Of a stretch of 7,682 nucleotides of DNA, positions 5,363 to 7,682 are shown piece by piece; position 1 is the first letter of the stretch, and every line of letters begins with the position of its first letter. Source of the DNA: an uncultured Ruminococcus sp. (GTDB lineage: Bacteria > Bacillota > Clostridia > Oscillospirales > Ruminococcaceae); assembly GCA_900553335.1 (NCBI GenBank), contig USCU01000051.1:1-7682 (forward strand), written 5' to 3'. Under the pieces are notes generated by a model, which was not told the origin of the DNA, made no database searches, and saw only the letters and a program-made list of their open reading frames with translations. The position numbers and the translations under genes are program-made.

Positions 5363-5953
5363 ATGGCTAAAAATTTTATTGTTGAAACCTCTGCAAGACA
5401 CGTTCACGTTACTCAGGAGCATCTTGAAATCCTATTCGGCAAGGGCGCTGCTCTTACCAAGAAAAAGGATCTTTCACAGCCCGGACAATTTGCGTGTGAG
5501 GAGAGAGTTACTATTATAGGCCCCAAAAAAGAGCTTAAGGGCGTTTCAATTTTAGGACCTGTAAGAAATGCTACTCAGGTTGAGCTTTCCGCTACAGATG
5601 CAAGAAGCATCGGTATCGCAGCTCCTATCAGAGAATCGGGTGATATTGCAGGAAGCGGAGCTTGCAAAATAGTCGGACCTGAGGGAGAGGTTGAAATTTC
5701 AGAGGGAGTTATTGTTGCTAAAAGACATATTCATCTTACTCCTGCTGATGCCGAGGAACTTGGCGTCAAGGACAAGCAGGTGGTTTGCGTGAAAATCAAC
5801 ACTCCTGAAAGAAAAGCGATTTTGGGCGATGTAGTTTGCAGAGTATCAGAAAACTTTGCAAGAGCTATGCACATTGACACAGACGAGTCTAACGCAGTAG
5901 GTGCAGGCAGAGATCAGATGGGCGAGATCGTTGAGTGTTGTTCAGCGAAGTAA
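5363..5953 (+). CDS. pduL: Phosphate propanoyltransferase / phosphotransacylase, PduL type
   Basis: The 196-residue enzyme should exchange CoA for phosphate on propionyl-CoA or acetyl-CoA to give the acyl-phosphate, feeding an acyl kinase for ATP. The tandem PduL repeats are clear. The first has SARHVHVTQEHLEILFG (10-26) and LSQPGQFACEERV (37-49), then ILGPVR (63-68) and TQVELSATDAR (71-81). The second has AKRHIHLTPADAEELGV (119-135) and ends with RAMHIDTDESNA (167-178). H13, H15, H122, H124 and H170, with E46 or E47, are the expected metal-site residues. There is no N-terminal extension ahead of the first motif. That argues against targeting to a microcompartment and for a housekeeping role in acetate or propionate formation in the cytoplasm. 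The ribosome site AAAGGAGAGG (5345-5354) supports the start. It has its own promoter and a strong terminator, so it is a single-gene unit; no acetate kinase gene is nearby. Confidence 0.95.
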   Translation: MAKNFIVETSARHVHVTQEHLEILFGKGAALTKKKDLSQPGQFACEERVTIIGPKKELKGVSILGPVRNATQVELSATDARSIGIAAPIRESGDIAGSGACKIVGPEGEVEISEGVIVAKRHIHLTPADAEELGVKDKQVVCVKINTPERKAILGDVVCRVSENFARAMHIDTDESNAVGAGRDQMGEIVECCSAK

Positions 5954-5978
5954 TAACTTCAAATTACATAGTATGAAC

Positions 5979-6016
5979 AAAAGCTGTACATTCTAAAATT
6001 GAGTGTACAGCTTTTT
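5979..6016 (+). terminator. Rho-independent terminator of pduL
   Basis: AAAAGCTGTACA (5979-5990) pairs perfectly with TGTACAGCTTTT (6004-6015). Three further pairs inside (TTC with GAG, one of them G-T) leave a 7-base loop. It ends in a run of five T. The A-rich left side means it may also stop transcription of the minus-strand remnant, whose stop codon overlaps its right edge. Confidence 0.92.
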
Positions 6017-6126
6017 AATTTGCGTTTTTAACTTCTATTTCCTTTACCACTTCGCTTGGTTTTACATCCATAGCACCGCATATTTTAAAAAAGTGTTTCA
6101 AGAGTAGGCTTCCTCTCTCCTCGCAT
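6015..6126 (-). pseudogene. Frameshifted C-terminal remnant of an XRE-type helix-turn-helix regulator
   Basis: On the minus strand one frame reads MRGERKPTLETLF (from 6126) and then hits a stop in a run of six T residues (complement of 6087-6092). Dropping one T restores the reading KICGAMDVKPSEVVKEIEV, ending at a TAA (complement of 6015-6017). The joined sequence is the typical end of a Cro/C1-type HTH domain: G-x-R-x-P-T-L-E-T-L-x-K-I, then a final helix. The recognition helices that should precede it are missing. The frame upstream (to about 6171) reads AIIIFGDIFF, which is not HTH-like, so a deletion junction probably lies near 6127-6150. No ribosome site is convincing. A single-base assembly error could explain the frameshift but not the missing N-terminus. 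Confidence 0.7.
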
Positions 6127-6212
6127 CATAAAAAAGATGTCACCGAAAATTATAATTGCTTTCTTGCACATTACCGTTAGAAACTATTTGCACACTAGTA
6201 TATCACGTTTTC

Positions 6213-6474
6213 GCCAAATCTGCTGAGCAGGTGACCGCCGCCGGTGGCGGAAACAAGGAGCCTGCTAAGGGAAGAAATAAGGAGAATTTCGACAGCGAAC
6301 AGCGGAGAAAGGCGACTGTTTTTCTGACCGTAAACGTGTAGGATTTGGCTCGCTCAAACAATCCTTAAACTCAAACTCCAAAAACAGAGGGCAGGGGAAT
6401 AAGGGTTGTAAAATGAGTGCAGGGAGAAAGAAAATCCAACTGTCGAGAAAGACGACTGTTATTAATGACAGTTG
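6213..6474. repeat. Run of nested hairpins, unidentified structured element
   Basis: GCCAAATC (6213-6220) pairs with GATTTGGC (6342-6349), closing a 137-base domain. Inside are AGCAGG/CCTGCT (6226-6231 with 6261-6266), which encloses CCGCC/GGCGG (6235-6239 with 6246-6250), and AACAG/CTGTT (6298-6302 with 6316-6320). Directly after comes a second hairpin: 6351-6356 with 6414-6419, and 6358-6367 with 6400-6409. A third pairs CAACTGTC (6437-6444) with GACAGTTG (6467-6474). A 16-base block ending CGACTGTT repeats at 6305-6320 and 6445-6460 with one mismatch. Local GC in 6225-6275 is well above the surroundings. The plus frame 6156-6341 is open, but I see no protein family or ribosome site. It may be a structured RNA or a palindromic mobile remnant; I do not recognise the class. 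Confidence 0.55.
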
Positions 6475-6616
6475 ATAATTAATAATGAATAATTCAATTA
6501 AAATACAATGTGTCTGAGGATTATTAAAAACCTTCTGTAAATAAAAGATTAAATAATTATTATAATTGCATAAGTCCGTGCATCATAGTTGTTTTTAAAT
6601 AATTTTGTTGAAAGGC
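6475..6616. other. AT-rich spacer with no recognised gene
   Basis: This stretch is strongly AT-rich, with TAATTAATAATGAATAATTC-like runs directly after the last hairpin. No ribosome site, long open frame or paired stem of note is seen. The frame of the downstream hydrolase is open back to a TTG at 6589, but that part lacks a ribosome site and overlaps the likely promoter. Confidence 0.5.
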
Positions 6617-6669
6617 TTAACAAAAGTCCTTGCTGTTTCATATTATACATTGCACAGAAATTTGTGCAA
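6617..6669 (+). promoter_or_regulatory. Probable promoter and leader hairpin of the CHAP-domain hydrolase
   Basis: TTAACA (6617-6622) and TATTAT (6641-6646) are 18 bases apart, a reasonable promoter with a start near 6653. Just at or before the start is a 7-bp perfect stem, TTGCACA (6650-6656) with TGTGCAA (6663-6669) around a 6-base loop. It ends 11 bases ahead of the ribosome site. It could be an operator or a small 5' stabilising hairpin. Confidence 0.45.
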
Positions 6670-6693
6670 AGGACAAGAAAAAGGAGGAACTGT

Positions 6694-7608
6694 ATGAATT
6701 ATAATGATTTTTTAGGTAAAAGACTCGGAGATTTTAAGAATGCAGCATATTCTTGGGCAGGATTTTCTTCGGGACCTTACAGAGGTCAATGTGTGACTTA
6801 TGTAAGAGGACGTGCAAAGGAAAAGCTGGGCGTTGAGTTCCTGGGAGGTTTTGACTCGGCGAAGCAGATTGTTGATGTTGCTTTAAAGAGGGGATACAGG
6901 GTTGGAAAAACTGCCAAAGCAGACAGCTTCGTAGTTTTCTCAGACGGAAGGTATAAAGGTGATATCTGGGGTCACGTCAGGTATCTTGAAGGAATATCGG
7001 GGGATAATTATTTTTATACCGAAGCAAATTCAAACAACGATGGTGAGGTTTCAGCAGACGATGGAATACTGAAAAAGGCCAGCATAAAAGCATTAGCTGC
7101 GGATAAGTCGTTTTTAGGATTTGTTTATCTTACAAACAGCAATAAGAAAAGCAGCGATGTACCTCAAAACAAGGTAAGCTTTAAAAAGGGAAATGACTAT
7201 ACGCTTAACACAAATCTGAATGTTCGTTACGGAGCAGGAGTTGGATATGCAAAAAAGCTCAGAACAGAGCTTACAAAGGACGGAATGGATCATGCTTTGA
7301 ATCAGCAGTACGCTTGTCTAAAATCAGGAACTACTGTGACTGTTTTGGAAATAAAGAAAATATCTGATGATGAGGTGTGGGCGAAGATCCCGAGCGGGTG
7401 GATTGCTTTAATGTATTCGGGAGAGATATACGTTACCTTGAAAAGAAAAGTAACTGCTTCATTAAACGTAAGAGAGCAGCCGTCAACAAGCGCAAAAATC
7501 GTTTCATCAAAGAAGTCTGGCGATGTTGTTACGGTTACTTCTCAAAGCGGAGATTTCGGAAAAATATCCGAGGGCTGGATACATTTGGGATATACCGCAA
7601 ATGTTTGA
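6694..7608 (+). CDS. CHAP-domain peptidoglycan hydrolase with two SH3b-like wall-binding domains
   Basis: The 304-residue product should cleave peptidoglycan (amide or cross-bridge bonds). The CHAP domain spans about residues 5-148. C33 in RGQCVTYVRG is the expected nucleophile, H94 in WGHVRYLEG the catalytic histidine, and E110/N112 in YTEANSN complete the site. A polar linker (149-165, SNKKSSDVPQNK) leads to two SH3b-like domains. The first, at about 168-247, has LNVRYGAG and is enlarged by a loop near 190-207. The second, at 249-304, is compact: LNVREQPS, GDVVTVT, GWIHLGY. There is no signal peptide or membrane segment, as in phage endolysins, yet no holin or other phage gene is in view. 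AAGGAGG (6681-6687), seven bases before the ATG, fixes the start. The frame extends upstream, but that part overlaps the promoter and reads poorly. It could be a prophage remnant lysin, an autolysin or a bacteriocin-like enzyme. Confidence 0.88.
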   Translation: MNYNDFLGKRLGDFKNAAYSWAGFSSGPYRGQCVTYVRGRAKEKLGVEFLGGFDSAKQIVDVALKRGYRVGKTAKADSFVVFSDGRYKGDIWGHVRYLEGISGDNYFYTEANSNNDGEVSADDGILKKASIKALAADKSFLGFVYLTNSNKKSSDVPQNKVSFKKGNDYTLNTNLNVRYGAGVGYAKKLRTELTKDGMDHALNQQYACLKSGTTVTVLEIKKISDDEVWAKIPSGWIALMYSGEIYVTLKRKVTASLNVREQPSTSAKIVSSKKSGDVVTVTSQSGDFGKISEGWIHLGYTANV

Positions 7609-7682
7609 TTTAACTTAACAGGCAGCCATCTGGCTTAACAAAATATCGAAACTCGTTTTAAATTTTGTCAGGGTATAAAAAA
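7609..7682. other. Short 3' flank, nothing clear
   Basis: TTAAC-type repeats surround a weak 4-bp GCCA/TGGC palindrome near 7625-7635. There is no T-tract, so I do not call a terminator. The window ends in an A-run that may precede the next gene. Confidence 0.4.

Noticed and set aside
6156..6341. Plus-strand open frame of 61 codons in the hairpin region
   Set aside because: There is no ribosome site or recognised domain, and it coincides with stems at 6226-6266 and 6298-6320. Composition is dominated by the palindromes.
6589..6693. Extension of the CHAP hydrolase to a TTG at 6589
   Set aside because: The extension contains the likely promoter and leader hairpin, has no ribosome site, and does not resemble a signal peptide. 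AAGGAGG before the ATG at 6694 is decisive.
6213..6693. c-di-AMP (ydaO-type) riboswitch ahead of the wall hydrolase
   Set aside because: Such switches often precede wall hydrolases, so I looked for them. The conserved blocks I know for that class are not present and the hairpin layout differs.

Overview
This is a low-GC (high thirties by eye) bacterial fragment. The coding style, the strong GGAGG ribosome sites, a PduL-type phosphotransacylase and the many small palindromic intergenic elements suggest a gut Clostridia (Ruminococcus/Oscillospiraceae-like) chromosome; this lineage call is inference. The first 47 bases are not genomic: they are the end of an Illumina P5/Nextera read-1 adapter with an 8-base index, so the contig really starts at base 48 and the window lies at a contig edge.

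Layout. 48-119 is the tail of an unidentified protein. 178-408 is a promoter and a hairpin-rich leader for a sugar-phosphate nucleotidyltransferase (409-1314, +). A terminator hairpin inside a dispersed repeat (1387-1485) separates it from a small four-helix membrane protein of unknown function (1532-2128, +). A strong bidirectional terminator (2141-2176) sits between that gene and a convergent PAS-degenerate GGDEF-EAL protein (2235-3965, -), a predicted c-di-GMP phosphodiesterase with its own consensus promoter flanked by a 14-bp inverted repeat. Upstream of it on the same strand is a type IV prepilin peptidase (4199-4996, -). Divergent from that is a cytosolic-type PduL phosphotransacylase (5363-5953, +). 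The intergenic space between these two holds a palindrome-rich element of about 210 bp bracketed by 18-bp direct repeats, which carry the -35 boxes of both divergent promoters. After the pduL terminator come a frameshifted XRE-type HTH remnant (6015-6126, -), a 260-nt run of nested hairpins with no convincing gene (6213-6474), an AT-rich spacer, and a CHAP-SH3b-SH3b cell-wall hydrolase (6694-7608, +).

How the genes relate. There is no operon of more than one gene: each gene appears to have its own promoter or to be separated by a terminator or a long gap. The functions are a mixture: nucleotide-sugar supply, c-di-GMP turnover, type IV pilin or pseudopilin processing, acyl-CoA/acyl-phosphate exchange, and peptidoglycan cleavage. 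The c-di-GMP phosphodiesterase next to a prepilin peptidase is suggestive for surface behaviour but is not proof of a link. I see no defence system, CRISPR array, complete mobile element, tRNA or rRNA. The most interesting content is intergenic: structured elements that have landed near promoters and caused misleading long ORFs.
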